64,000 bases of DNA from Chitinophagales bacterium (GTDB lineage: Bacteria > Bacteroidota > Bacteroidia > Chitinophagales > UBA10324): positions 1 to 64,000 of the forward strand of contig JAIBAY010000003.1 of the NCBI GenBank assembly GCA_019694975.1. The letters are read 5' to 3'. Position numbers and translations under genes: made by a program. Positions 26,799 to 36,586 of this stretch are shown piece by piece. The notes beneath the pieces were generated by a model. That model saw only the letters and a list, made by a program, of their open reading frames with translations, searched no databases and was not told where the DNA came from. Within the stretch, counting starts at the first letter, position 1. Every line of letters begins with the position of its first letter.

Positions 26799-27872
26799 AT
26801 GCGAATACGTTACCTGCTTACTTTTTTCCCGGCCGTCCTATTATTGTTTTGTACCAGCGTCAACTCCATACAAGGTTCCAAAATACCGTATGAAAAGCAC
26901 CGGCTGGAAACGGGCGCGACCAGTTTCATGATTGCATTTTACAATGTCGAAAACCTGTTTGACACGAAGGACGATCCTGCCACGGATGATGCAGAGTTTC
27001 TGCCCGGCGGTAAATACAAGTGGACCGATGACAAATACAGGGCGAAGAGTGATAACATTGCCCGTGTGCTTGCTGCGATGAATGATGGCAAGGGCGCAGA
27101 TATCGTCGGCTTTTCGGAAGTGGAAAACAAGGACGTCATTACTGATTTGCTGAACCACCCTGCACTGAAGAAAATGGATTACGGGATCGTTCACCATGAA
27201 TCCCCTGATATGCGGGGAATTGATGTTGCAATGATTTACAAAAAAAAGTCATTCAGGGTGATCGGCAGCCATGCCATCAAAGTAGATATCAGCAAGTTTG
27301 ACGCACACCCGACAAGGGATATCCTGCTGGTTACCGGAGTCACTCCATCAAAAGATACTTTGTACCTGTTCCTTAATCACTGGCCTTCCCGCCGCGGCGG
27401 CACTGCCGAATCACAGCCACGGCGTGAGCTGGCTGCCACGGTATTGCGGAAAGCGGCAGATTCCATTCTGCAGAAGGTTCCGAACGCAAAGCTGGTGCTG
27501 ATGGGTGATTTCAATGATAATCCAAGCGATGCCTCCATTTCGCAGACGCTGCGTGCCTCGAAAGCGCCTGATTTATCAATCGGCAATTCATTGTATGATC
27601 CGGCCAATAATTTCGACTGGAAAGCAGGAGAAGGTTCGGAGTTTTACAGAGGTGACTGGAGTAGGTTTATTCAGATCATTCTTTCCAATGCTCTCGTCAA
27701 AGATCAACTTGATGAACAAAAGAGCTTTCGCGATATCTACATTTTTAAACCGGACTGGCTGTTGATTGAAGAACCTGCCTATCAGCAAATGATTCCCTAC
27801 AGAACATTCGAAGAGGGGAAGCCGATTGGTTTCAGCGACCACTTGCCGGTGTATGTAAAGCTTAAATTATGA
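26799..27872 (+). CDS. Secreted endonuclease/exonuclease/phosphatase family protein
   Basis: A 357-residue DNase I-like (EEP) hydrolase. A signal peptide or membrane anchor is at the N terminus (MRIRYLLTFFPAVLLLFCTS). The catalytic blocks are in order: FYNVENLFDTKDDP, GFSEVENKDV with the metal-binding Glu, LNHWPSRRGG with a catalytic-type His, MGDFNDNPSD with Asp-x-Asn, and the terminal SDHLPVYVKL with Asp-His. Family members cleave nucleic acids or phosphoesters; the export signal suggests extracellular nucleic acid or phosphate scavenging, but the substrate cannot be told from sequence. Confidence 0.85.
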   Translation: MRIRYLLTFFPAVLLLFCTSVNSIQGSKIPYEKHRLETGATSFMIAFYNVENLFDTKDDPATDDAEFLPGGKYKWTDDKYRAKSDNIARVLAAMNDGKGADIVGFSEVENKDVITDLLNHPALKKMDYGIVHHESPDMRGIDVAMIYKKKSFRVIGSHAIKVDISKFDAHPTRDILLVTGVTPSKDTLYLFLNHWPSRRGGTAESQPRRELAATVLRKAADSILQKVPNAKLVLMGDFNDNPSDASISQTLRASKAPDLSIGNSLYDPANNFDWKAGEGSEFYRGDWSRFIQIILSNALVKDQLDEQKSFRDIYIFKPDWLLIEEPAYQQMIPYRTFEEGKPIGFSDHLPVYVKLKL

Positions 27873-28137
27873 GTGCGGATCCTTTATGCTGATGTTGTAA
27901 TTTTGCTGCCTGTTACGTGAGTAAGTTCACCGTTCCTGTTATTGCGATGTGTGATAATGGAACATTGGAACTCCTGCAAACAATGTTAAAAACAATACGA
28001 CTTTCATCATTTGCCGCAATGGCTACAATGCATATATTGCAGCGGTTGACTTTTAGCTTGAAATTGGCGTTTCTGCAATACCAGCAGCGTGTTTTTGCGT
28101 CGGATATTTTTCAATAAATAAAATTACAGCAGTTTAT

Positions 28138-29979
28138 ATGAGTACTAAAAATTTCGAAGTATTAGAAGAAGTAGTCATCAAATTTGCCGGCGATTCGGGT
28201 GATGGGATGCAGCTTACCGGAGGACAGTTTACCAATACCGCCGCACTCTTTGGCAATGATCTCGGCACTTTCCCTGATTTTCCCGCTGAAATTCGGGCAC
28301 CAATCGGGACTGTAGCCGGCGTTTCAGGTTATCAGCTCAACTTTGGCAGCAAGGAAATCTATACACCGGGTGATAAATGCGATGTACTGGTGGCGATGAA
28401 TTCCGCTGCACTGAAGGTAAACCTCTTCAATCTGAAGAAGGGAGGAATCATTATAGCCAATACTTCCGGGTTTGACTTAAAGAATCTCAAGCTTTCCGGA
28501 TACGATAAAAACCCACTGGATGACGGCACTCTGGATGGATATAACCTCATTAAAGTGGACGTTACGCGTATGACCCGTGAAGCCACGGAAGATATTCAGC
28601 TGGGTGTAAAGGAAAAGGACCGTTGCAAGAATATGTTTGTACTCGGCTTTCTCTATTGGATGTTTGACCGCCCGATGGAAAACACCATTAATTTTATTAC
28701 CAAGAAATTTGCGAAGCAGGACGATGTGAAGGAAGCGAATCTCCGTGCCCTGAAGGCAGGTTATCACTACGGCGACACTACGGAAACTTTTACCACAAGA
28801 TACCATGTGGAGAAGGCCAAAATGGAACCGGGCACTTACCGCAACATCATGGGCAATCAGGCACTCAGTCTTGGATTGGTTGCCGCATCGCAAAAGTCAG
28901 GGTTACCGCTTTTCCTGGGTGCATATCCAATCACACCGGCCTCTGACATCCTGCATGAACTGGCGAAATTCAAAAATTTCGGCATCCGCACCTACCAGGC
29001 GGAAGACGAAATCGCTGCCATCTGTTCGGCCATTGGCGCCTCCTTTGGAGGCTCGCTGGGTGTTACCACCACTTCCGGCCCTGGCATGGCGCTTAAGCTG
29101 GAAGCCATGGGATTAGCTGTGATGCTGGAGATTCCTTTGGTCATTTGCGACATACAAAGAGGCGGCCCGTCTACCGGATTACCTACCAAAACAGAACAGG
29201 CTGACCTGCTGCATGCACTTTACGGAAGAAACGGCGAATGCCCGATGCCGGTACTCGCAGCGAGATCTCCTGCAGATTGTTTTGACACGGTGCTGGAAGC
29301 CGCACGCATTGCCATTCAGCATATGACACCGGTTATTTTGCTGAGTGACGGCTATATTGCCAATGGTGCAGAACCATGGAGATTCCCTTCAGGCAATGAT
29401 CTCAGGGAAATCAAGACATCCTTTGCGAAGCCCATGGAGAACGGCGAAAAATTTATGCCGTATGCGCGTGATGAAAAACTTGCCAGGCCCTGGGCCATAC
29501 CCGGCACAAGGGGACTGGAGCACCGGATTGGCGGTCTTGAGAAACAAAATATCACCGGCAACATCTCGTATGAACCGGAAAATCATGAATTCATGGTGAA
29601 ATTAAGGGAAGAAAAAGTTGAGCTCGTGGCTGACTATATTCCATTACAATCCCTGGACAGCGGCCCTGAAAAAGGTGAATTGCTTGTGTTGGGATGGGGT
29701 GGAACTTACGGATCAATAAAAGCTTCCGTTAAAGAACTGCAGGACGAGGGTTACAAAGTTGCCCATGCTCATTTGCGTTATCTGAAGCCTTTCCCGAAAA
29801 ATTTAGGGGAGTTGCTTCATAATTATGACAAGGTTTTAGTACCGGAAATTAATAATGGACAGTTAGTGAAAGTAATACGCGATAAATTTATGATACCGGC
29901 CATTCCATTTAACAAGATTCAGGGATTACCCATTATGAAAGCAGAACTGGTAAACAGCATTAAATCATTACTTGCCTAA
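28138..29979 (+). CDS. korA: 2-oxoglutarate/2-oxoacid:ferredoxin oxidoreductase, fused gamma-alpha subunit
   Basis: Alpha-type subunit of the enzyme that converts 2-oxoglutarate (or a related oxoacid) and CoA to acyl-CoA with reduction of ferredoxin. The first 190 residues are the gamma domain (VVIKFAGDSGDGMQLTGGQF). The alpha domain follows with GAYPITPASDILHELAKFKN and the pyrimidine-binding segment TYQAEDEIAAICSAIGASFG. The C-terminal transketolase-like domain includes LVLGWGGTYGSIKASVKELQ. Its 613 residues fit the fused form. korB starts 51 bases downstream, so the two form an operon. No ferredoxin-type (korD/C) subunit is present. Confidence 0.92.
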   Translation: MSTKNFEVLEEVVIKFAGDSGDGMQLTGGQFTNTAALFGNDLGTFPDFPAEIRAPIGTVAGVSGYQLNFGSKEIYTPGDKCDVLVAMNSAALKVNLFNLKKGGIIIANTSGFDLKNLKLSGYDKNPLDDGTLDGYNLIKVDVTRMTREATEDIQLGVKEKDRCKNMFVLGFLYWMFDRPMENTINFITKKFAKQDDVKEANLRALKAGYHYGDTTETFTTRYHVEKAKMEPGTYRNIMGNQALSLGLVAASQKSGLPLFLGAYPITPASDILHELAKFKNFGIRTYQAEDEIAAICSAIGASFGGSLGVTTTSGPGMALKLEAMGLAVMLEIPLVICDIQRGGPSTGLPTKTEQADLLHALYGRNGECPMPVLAARSPADCFDTVLEAARIAIQHMTPVILLSDGYIANGAEPWRFPSGNDLREIKTSFAKPMENGEKFMPYARDEKLARPWAIPGTRGLEHRIGGLEKQNITGNISYEPENHEFMVKLREEKVELVADYIPLQSLDSGPEKGELLVLGWGGTYGSIKASVKELQDEGYKVAHAHLRYLKPFPKNLGELLHNYDKVLVPEINNGQLVKVIRDKFMIPAIPFNKIQGLPIMKAELVNSIKSLLA

Positions 29980-30030
29980 GACTTCCATAAGCAGCAACCA
30001 TACTGCAACACCTAAAATATAACTGAAATT

Positions 30031-31074
30031 ATGATCGACTCGTCAACAGTAACTGAACCGGTGGTAAAACTTACCGCGAAAGATTTTCAAACAGATCAGG
30101 ATGTACGCTGGTGTCCCGGCTGCGGTGATTATTCCATCCTGAAGCAGGTGCATACCATACTACCGCAACTGGGATTAAAAAAAGAAGACCTCGTTTTCAT
30201 CAGCGGCATCGGATGTTCTTCCAGGTTTCCGTATTACACCGACACATTTGGCATGCATTCAATTCATGGACGAGCAACTGCAGTAGCATCAGGCCTGAAG
30301 GCTACGCGGCCGGAACTGAGTGTGTGGATCGTTACGGGCGACGGTGATGCTTTATCTATCGGCGGTAATCATTTCATCCACCTCATGCGGCGCAACTTTG
30401 ATGTGAACGTACTTATGTTCAACAACCAGATATACGGATTGACGAAGGGACAATATTCACCCACTTCGGAAGTGAACAAAATCACCAAGTCAACGCCCTA
30501 TGGCTCAGTAGATCATCCGTTTAATCCGATAGCATTGGCACTTGGTTCTGATGCCACATTTGTAGCACGCTCCATGGATCGCGACCCTGCCCATCTGCAA
30601 CAGATGTTGCTCCAGACATGGAAACATAAAGGCGCTTCGTTTCTTGAAATCTACCAGAACTGCAACATCTACAACGATCAGGCTTTTGAACTATTTACGG
30701 AAAAAGGGACGAAGAAAATGAATGACCTTTTTATGGTAGAAGGTCAACCGCTGATATTCGGGAATAACGATGAAATGGGAATCAGGCTGGATGGCTTTAC
30801 ACCGCAGGTAGTGAATCTGAATGACGGATTTTCGAAAGATGACCTGATGGTGCATCAGCCGAAAGACATTAATAAGGCGATGATACTTTCGCGCCTCTAT
30901 GAAATGAATGACAGCGAGCATCATTTTCCAAAACCGTTCGGCGTCTTTTATGTCAAAGACCGTGATACCTATGAAGATGTGATGAATGGTCAGGTTGAAG
31001 CTGCATTGGCAAAGATGGGCACAGGTGACCTTGACAAATTGTTGCGCGGCAAAGAAACATGGACGGTGGTCTAA
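30031..31074 (+). CDS. korB: 2-oxoglutarate/2-oxoacid:ferredoxin oxidoreductase subunit beta
   Basis: Beta subunit carrying thiamine diphosphate and a [4Fe-4S] cluster. VRWCPGCGDYSILKQVH holds two of the cluster cysteines, and GIGCSSRFPYY another. The TPP motif is GDGDALSIGGNHFIHLMRRN ending in NNQIYGLTKGQYSPTS. The 347 residues are standard for two-subunit enzymes. It is the second gene of the korAB operon and acts in the TCA cycle, possibly in place of 2-oxoglutarate dehydrogenase, which cannot be checked here. Confidence 0.93.
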   Translation: MIDSSTVTEPVVKLTAKDFQTDQDVRWCPGCGDYSILKQVHTILPQLGLKKEDLVFISGIGCSSRFPYYTDTFGMHSIHGRATAVASGLKATRPELSVWIVTGDGDALSIGGNHFIHLMRRNFDVNVLMFNNQIYGLTKGQYSPTSEVNKITKSTPYGSVDHPFNPIALALGSDATFVARSMDRDPAHLQQMLLQTWKHKGASFLEIYQNCNIYNDQAFELFTEKGTKKMNDLFMVEGQPLIFGNNDEMGIRLDGFTPQVVNLNDGFSKDDLMVHQPKDINKAMILSRLYEMNDSEHHFPKPFGVFYVKDRDTYEDVMNGQVEAALAKMGTGDLDKLLRGKETWTVV

Positions 31075-31122
31075 ATTCGTTTGTCTCTCTCAGCGCCGAA
31101 TTTATGAGCAGTTAAGCGGTTT

Positions 31123-32664
31123 TTATTTACGCTGTTCCAGGTAATTCAGCCAGTCAACCAGTTGTTTTTTCTTCAGCACGCGCGGAAACTTATGCTGTCC
31201 GCCCAGTTTACCCTGTTTCCTCATCCAGTCCATAAATACTGCTGCCGGCATTACCTGCACAAATACATCCTTTAATGCCGATGCACGTTCCGTAGCATAA
31301 TCATCGTTCAACACCCGGAGCTGATCGTCAATTTTATTACGCAACGCTTGCGCGTCCAAAGGATCATCGCATCCGATATACCATTGATGGGCAAACAAGC
31401 CATCGTGCGGAATGCCGGCCACCGTAAATTCACGTATATTGATATTCAGTTCTTCATTTACCAGCTCTATCGCACGGTTCATATTGTCAACAGAAAGATG
31501 CTCGCCCGTAAGACTGAGGTAATGCTTCGTTCTTCCTACGATAATAATCTCCGCCCTGGCAACATCCGTAAATTCAATCACATCACCAATCAAGTATCGC
31601 CACGCTCCGGCACAGGTGGTGAGCAGCAACGCATAGGGACTGTGCGCTTCCACTTCTCCTATATGCAGGGCCCTGGTTCCTTCCCTTAGATCACCATTCT
31701 CATCAAAATGCTCATCATTAAAGGGAATAAATTCATAGTAAATACCATTGGTGAGCAGCATCTTCATTCCATCAGCATGCGCATGATCGGCAAAGGCTAT
31801 GAATCCTTCTGATGCCAGGTAGGTGTCAATATCTATTACTTTCTTTCCAAACAATTTTTTAAACCCCTGCCGGTAAGGTTCGAAGGAAACGCCGCTGTGC
31901 ACATAACACATCAGGTTAGGCCATATATCATGAATATTTTCGAGATCGTTGTATTCAATGATGCGTTCCAGCATTATTTGTATCCAGGCCGGTACGCCAA
32001 CGATGATAGAGATATCCCAGCCGGGCGCTTTACGGGCAATTTCATTCAGCTTCCTGTCCCAGTCTTTTTCCTGTGCTATTTTTTTGCCGGGTTTATAAAA
32101 TACCTGGAACCAGAATGGAATTTTTTTCGCGCTGATACCGCTTAAATCTCCTTCAAAGTATTTTCCCCTTTTATTGAGATCAGTACTGCCTCCCAGCATG
32201 AGGATACGCTTTTCAAATATTTCGGGGGGAAAACCAAAATGCCTTCCCGAAAGTATTTGCTTTACTGAAGCCCGCTTGATTGCCCTGATCATATCGATTG
32301 TTAACGGAATACGCTTGCTTCCCGACTCTGAAGTGCCACTGCTCAGTGCAAAATATTTTGTACGGCCCGGCCAGCAGATATTGTCTTCGCCATTGAGTGT
32401 GCGCTGCCACCAGTTTTCAAGAATGGAATTGTAGTGATACACCGGTACCGCTTCGCGGTAGGCATTCAATACATCCTGCTTCATCAAAATGTTATAAAAC
32501 CTGAAATGCTTGCCAAATTCTGTGAATGCTGCTTTTCGCAACAATCGCTTCAGCTGACGCTCCTGTTGTTTTAAAATGCTTACAGGCAGCAGACGATCAC
32601 GCTGTTCCTTTAACCGTTCGTTCAGTGCAATGGTGCGGTCAATGAGCGGGCCGATAAGTGGCAT
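31123..32664 (-). CDS. GH3 family protein (acyl-acid amido synthetase homologue)
   Basis: A 513-residue member of the ANL-related GH3 family, known in plants for joining amino acids to jasmonate or auxin and found in many Bacteroidota with unknown substrates. Recognisable parts: the nucleotide-binding FALSSGTSESGSKRIPLTID near residue 107, a central domain with YLASEGFIAFADHAHADGMK, RYLIGDVIEFTDV and the C-terminal hinge VGRTKHYLSLTGEHLSVDNM. The C-terminal end QGKLGGQHKFPRVLKKKQLV is also typical. It is convergent with korB, 48 bases apart. The biochemical role in bacteria is not established. Confidence 0.82.
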   Translation of the reverse strand: MPLIGPLIDRTIALNERLKEQRDRLLPVSILKQQERQLKRLLRKAAFTEFGKHFRFYNILMKQDVLNAYREAVPVYHYNSILENWWQRTLNGEDNICWPGRTKYFALSSGTSESGSKRIPLTIDMIRAIKRASVKQILSGRHFGFPPEIFEKRILMLGGSTDLNKRGKYFEGDLSGISAKKIPFWFQVFYKPGKKIAQEKDWDRKLNEIARKAPGWDISIIVGVPAWIQIMLERIIEYNDLENIHDIWPNLMCYVHSGVSFEPYRQGFKKLFGKKVIDIDTYLASEGFIAFADHAHADGMKMLLTNGIYYEFIPFNDEHFDENGDLREGTRALHIGEVEAHSPYALLLTTCAGAWRYLIGDVIEFTDVARAEIIIVGRTKHYLSLTGEHLSVDNMNRAIELVNEELNINIREFTVAGIPHDGLFAHQWYIGCDDPLDAQALRNKIDDQLRVLNDDYATERASALKDVFVQVMPAAVFMDWMRKQGKLGGQHKFPRVLKKKQLVDWLNYLEQRK

Positions 32665-32876
32665 AGGTGTACTTTATTTTAAATCGTTGCGGAGATCCGG
32701 ATCTTAAGCAAACATCAAACCCTCTAAAGATACTATGTGAATTGATTCCTCTCAACAAAAAATAAACTGACCGGCAAGTGCCGGCAAAAAAATCGGCATG
32801 CAATGAATAGCTGCTGCAGTGCTCGATGATTGATTTCCGGCAACGCCCTGTGAAATCAACAATCAGAAGTTATTCA

Positions 32877-32884
32877 TATTTTTG
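32877..32884 (+). promoter_or_regulatory. Candidate -7 box abutting the DUF4249 start
   Basis: TATTTTTG ends 5 bases before the ATG at 32,890, which would give a leaderless mRNA. No clear -33 TTG was found, so support is partial. Confidence 0.4.
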
Positions 32885-32889
32885 CGGCC

Positions 32890-33918
32890 ATGAAGCACTC
32901 CCTTATCGTTGCCATACTGCTATCCACTCTCCTGTTCTCCTGCAAAACCGATTTTGATGTAACCTCTGACTGGGAAGATATTGCTATTGTATATGGCCTG
33001 CTTGATCCAACGGATACAGCTCAGTATATAAAAGTCAACAAAGCATTTCTTGATAAATCAACAAGTGCATTGGAAATAGCACAAATTCCGGATTCGCTTT
33101 ACTATCAAAATATCACTGTTGAGTTGCAACAATTTCAGAATGGTGTTTTGAAAAAGACCATCGGGCTCGAAAAGGTCGACGGCAATCTTGAAGGATATGT
33201 GAAGGACACCGGCATTTTTGCGGCAGCACCTAATTTCCTTTATAAAACCAAAGAGTTGCTCGATCAAAACAGCAGTTACCATTTATTGATTACAGAATCC
33301 GACAACGGAAAAGTGATCAGTTCCGAAACCGAAATCATCAATGATTTTGCCATACTTCGCCCCACGCCCACCCAAAAGGTAAATTTCTTCCCCGGTGATA
33401 ATTACAACGGACAGTTTGTTTCCGCCAAAGACGGAAAGATATACGGACTTACCGTCCGTTTTAACTACAGGGAAGTGAATGTAGCTGACCCGTCATTTTT
33501 TGAAGATAAATATATTGATTGGGAAATCTTCTCCACTAAACGTTCAAATAATACAGGTGGTGGTCAAACCATGGATTATGATATTCCGGGTGATGGATTT
33601 TATGCTTTCGTCAATTCTCAGCTTAAAGATGATGCAACCATTTACCGGCAGGCGATAAATTTTGACTTTATGTTTTCTGCCGGTGGCGAAACCCTTGATA
33701 CCTACAACCAGGTTGCCATAGCCCAACAAGGACTTACTTCAGGCAATATTCAGCCTGAATATACCAATATAGAAAACGGACTCGGCCTTTTTTCATCGCG
33801 CTTCTACAAGACTATTTATAAGGTGCAGATAGATGATCATACGATTGATACTTTAGCGTGCAGCACGGTCACCAAACACCTCCGTTTCGAAAACACAGAA
33901 GGTGACTTCTGTTTCTGA
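32890..33918 (+). CDS. DUF4249-like lipoprotein
   Basis: A 342-residue predicted outer-envelope lipoprotein. The N terminus MKHSLIVAILLSTLLFSC is a lipoprotein signal with the acylated Cys at residue 18. The mature part starts with VTSDWEDIAIVYGLLDPTDT and includes QYIKVNKAFL and YKTKELLDQNSSYHLLITES, features of the DUF4249 family, which often lies next to TonB-dependent receptors in Bacteroidota. No such receptor gene is adjacent here: dnaK follows on the same strand 132 bases later. Ligand and role unknown. Confidence 0.75.
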   Translation: MKHSLIVAILLSTLLFSCKTDFDVTSDWEDIAIVYGLLDPTDTAQYIKVNKAFLDKSTSALEIAQIPDSLYYQNITVELQQFQNGVLKKTIGLEKVDGNLEGYVKDTGIFAAAPNFLYKTKELLDQNSSYHLLITESDNGKVISSETEIINDFAILRPTPTQKVNFFPGDNYNGQFVSAKDGKIYGLTVRFNYREVNVADPSFFEDKYIDWEIFSTKRSNNTGGGQTMDYDIPGDGFYAFVNSQLKDDATIYRQAINFDFMFSAGGETLDTYNQVAIAQQGLTSGNIQPEYTNIENGLGLFSSRFYKTIYKVQIDDHTIDTLACSTVTKHLRFENTEGDFCF

Positions 33919-34050
33919 TTGCTGTCTTTTTGTCACCATTACGATTGCCAGCCCCACTATATAATGGCATAGTGCCAATATTTCTTGCATTCAATCCGGT
34001 GGCATAACTATTGACAAGGCTGACTGTTCTAATTCTAAAAAATAAATAAC

Positions 34051-35973
34051 ATGGGAAAAATAATTGGCATTGACCTGGGCACCACCAATTCCTGCGTAGC
34101 AGTGATGGAAGGTGCAGATCCGGTTGTAATTGCAAATGATGAGGGAGCCAGGACAACGCCTTCCGTTGTCGCCTTTCTTCAGAATGGTGAGAGGAAAGTG
34201 GGAGCTCCTGCAAAACGACAGGCAATCACAAACCCGAAGAATACAATAGCTTCGATCAAGCGTTTCATGGGCCGCAGGCACGATGAGGTAGCAGCAGAAC
34301 TGAAATATGTTGCCTATGATGTTGTCAAAGGCGAAAATGATACAGTGCGTGTTAAGATAAATGATCGCAACTATACTCCGCAGGAAATTTCTGCAATGAT
34401 CTTGCAGAAGATGAAAAAAACGGCGGAAGACTATCTCGGTCAGCCAGTCACCGAAGCGGTGATTACGGTGCCTGCCTACTTTAACGATTCACAACGTCAT
34501 GCGACAAAGGAAGCCGGAGAAATTGCCGGTCTGAAGGTGCTGCGTATCATCAATGAACCTACAGCAGCCGCACTGGCCTACGGCCTCGACAAGAAGCATA
34601 AAGATATGAAGATTGCCGTGTATGATCTTGGCGGCGGCACATTCGATATTTCTATACTGGATTTAGGAGATGGTGTTTTTGAAGTTAAATCCACCAACGG
34701 TGACACACATCTCGGTGGTGATGACTTTGATCAGGTGATCATCGGATGGCTGGCAGAAGAATTTAAAAAAGATGAACCGAACATCGATCTGAAAAAAGAC
34801 CCGATGGCATTGCAACGGTTGAAAGAAGCGGCTGAAAAAGCGAAGATTGAATTGTCTTCTTCTGTAGAAACGGAAATCAACTTACCATATATCACTGCAG
34901 TTGATGGTGTTCCCAAACACCTGGTGAAAAAACTCTCGCGTTCAAAGTTTGAACAGCTTGTTGATCACCTCGTAGAGCGTTCGCTTGAGCCATGCCGTAA
35001 AGCGGTGGCCGATGCCGGCGTCTCCGTTTCGCAGATTGATGAAGTGATCTTGGTTGGTGGTTCCACCCGTATTCCGAAGATTCAGGAAGTGGTGGAGAAA
35101 TTTTTCGGCAAAAAACCCTCCAAAGGTGTTAATCCTGATGAGGTGGTAGCTGTTGGTGCTTCTATTCAGGGCGGTGTGCTGGCAGGTGATGTTAAAGATG
35201 TACTGCTGCTCGATGTAACTCCGTTGTCACTCGGTATTGAAACACTGGGTGGTGTAATGACCAAACTTATTGAATCCAACACCACGATTCCTACCCGTAA
35301 ATCGGAGACATTTACCACTGCGGCTGACAGTCAGCCCTCCGTTGAAATACATGTGATGCAGGGTGAAAGGTCGATGGCACGCGATAACCGCACTATCGGA
35401 AGGTTCATGCTCGATGGTATTCCGCCGGCTCCCCGTGGCGTACCACAAGTGGAAGTAACCTTCGACATCGACGCGAATGGAATTCTGAATGTAAGCGCAA
35501 AAGACAAGGGCACCGGCAAGGAACAAACGATCAGGATCCAGGCTTCCACCGGTCTCAGCAAGGAAGAAGTGGAGAAGATGAAGAATGATGCGCGGGCAAA
35601 TGAAGCGGCAGACCGTGAAGCACGGGAAAAAGTGGATAAACTCAACTCCGCGGATTCACTCATATTCCAGACGGAAAAGCAATTGAAAGAATTCGGAGAA
35701 AAAATTCCCGCCGATAAAAAAGTGGCAATTGAATCTGCTCTTGGCAGGCTGAAAGACGCCCACAAACAACAGGACATTACAGGAATCGATGCCAGCATGA
35801 ATGATTTGAATACAGCATGGCAGGCAGCGTCTGAAGATCTGTACAAGGCACAGCAACAGCAACCCGGAGCTCCTACCGAAGACACTTCCGGCAAGGGCGG
35901 AAATGAATCCGGCGCAAAGGATGATACAGTACAGGATGTGCCTTATGAAGAAGTGAAAGATGAGAAGAAATAA
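34051..35973 (+). CDS. dnaK: Molecular chaperone DnaK (Hsp70)
   Basis: ATP-dependent chaperone that acts with DnaJ and GrpE on unfolded proteins. The phosphate-1 loop is [20 protein letters not shown] (start), then [14 protein letters not shown], the phosphate-2 loop [20 protein letters not shown], and the linker region near [20 protein letters not shown]. Substrate-binding domain and lid follow. The C terminus is disordered with many Gln and Gly, ending [12 protein letters not shown], the typical DnaK tail. The 640 residues are full length. grpE and dnaJ are not adjacent. No CIRCE element was noticed upstream. Confidence 0.98.
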   Translation: MGKIIGIDLGTTNSCVAVMEGADPVVIANDEGARTTPSVVAFLQNGERKVGAPAKRQAITNPKNTIASIKRFMGRRHDEVAAELKYVAYDVVKGENDTVRVKINDRNYTPQEISAMILQKMKKTAEDYLGQPVTEAVITVPAYFNDSQRHATKEAGEIAGLKVLRIINEPTAAALAYGLDKKHKDMKIAVYDLGGGTFDISILDLGDGVFEVKSTNGDTHLGGDDFDQVIIGWLAEEFKKDEPNIDLKKDPMALQRLKEAAEKAKIELSSSVETEINLPYITAVDGVPKHLVKKLSRSKFEQLVDHLVERSLEPCRKAVADAGVSVSQIDEVILVGGSTRIPKIQEVVEKFFGKKPSKGVNPDEVVAVGASIQGGVLAGDVKDVLLLDVTPLSLGIETLGGVMTKLIESNTTIPTRKSETFTTAADSQPSVEIHVMQGERSMARDNRTIGRFMLDGIPPAPRGVPQVEVTFDIDANGILNVSAKDKGTGKEQTIRIQASTGLSKEEVEKMKNDARANEAADREAREKVDKLNSADSLIFQTEKQLKEFGEKIPADKKVAIESALGRLKDAHKQQDITGIDASMNDLNTAWQAASEDLYKAQQQQPGAPTEDTSGKGGNESGAKDDTVQDVPYEEVKDEKK

Positions 35974-36586
35974 TTGCCGGTAGTCATTTATGAAAAGCTC
36001 TGTTCCCAATCCGGAACAGGGCTTTTTTATTTGTTAAATACCACACACACTTTAAAATAACATGGGATTAATCTGACCATGATTCGCAAAAAAATTATAC
36101 ATGATGCCTTTTGACTTCAGCATTCATGAATCCCGCAGTTCCGTGTTTTCACTACGCAGCAATATCAGGATGAAGATGATTGTACGTTATATGATGAAAG
36201 AAGATCAGGAGTTTTACAGCGCAGTTTTAGGATTGCCTATTGTGAATCTCATGCACGAAAAAATGTGCATCATAATGAAGTCAGATTTTCCGCAGCAAGT
36301 TGTTGCAACAGCTTTTATTTGCTGAAACTAACATAGCTTAACTATTCCACTGCATGTTTTCAATCATAGAGATTAGCTATTACAGCTAAGCATAACAAAC
36401 GCTTGCAGCAATCTCCTTCATCACTTTTTGTTTCAAGTACTTTCTTTACAAGCAACCGGGCAATCAAATCAGCTCAACCCAATGCTAAACCACTTTTGAG
36501 ATTATCTCCGGCTCACTCATTAATCTCCCCAATCCGCTGTACCTTGCCATCAGAATTTCTCACCTTTATACTTTAATCACTGTTAC
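35974..36586. other. Intergenic region between dnaK and the DEAD-box gene
   Basis: These 613 bases hold the dnaK terminator (35,994-36,028) and no convincing gene. A 74-codon open frame (36,101-36,325) has no recognisable family and a sequence rich in Met. A small hairpin TGCAC / GTGCA lies at about 36,252-36,269. Nothing else is evident. Confidence 0.5.
35994..36028 (+). terminator. Terminator of dnaK
   Basis: Stem AGCTCTGTTCC / GGAACAGGGCT with a CAATC loop, followed by a T run. It begins 21 bases past the dnaK stop. Confidence 0.88.

Noticed and set aside
27917..28117. 66-codon plus-strand frame before korA
   Set aside because: No family signal; lies in the korA upstream region.
36101..36325. 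74-codon plus-strand frame after dnaK
   Set aside because: Met-rich, no family, no promoter; cannot be distinguished from chance.
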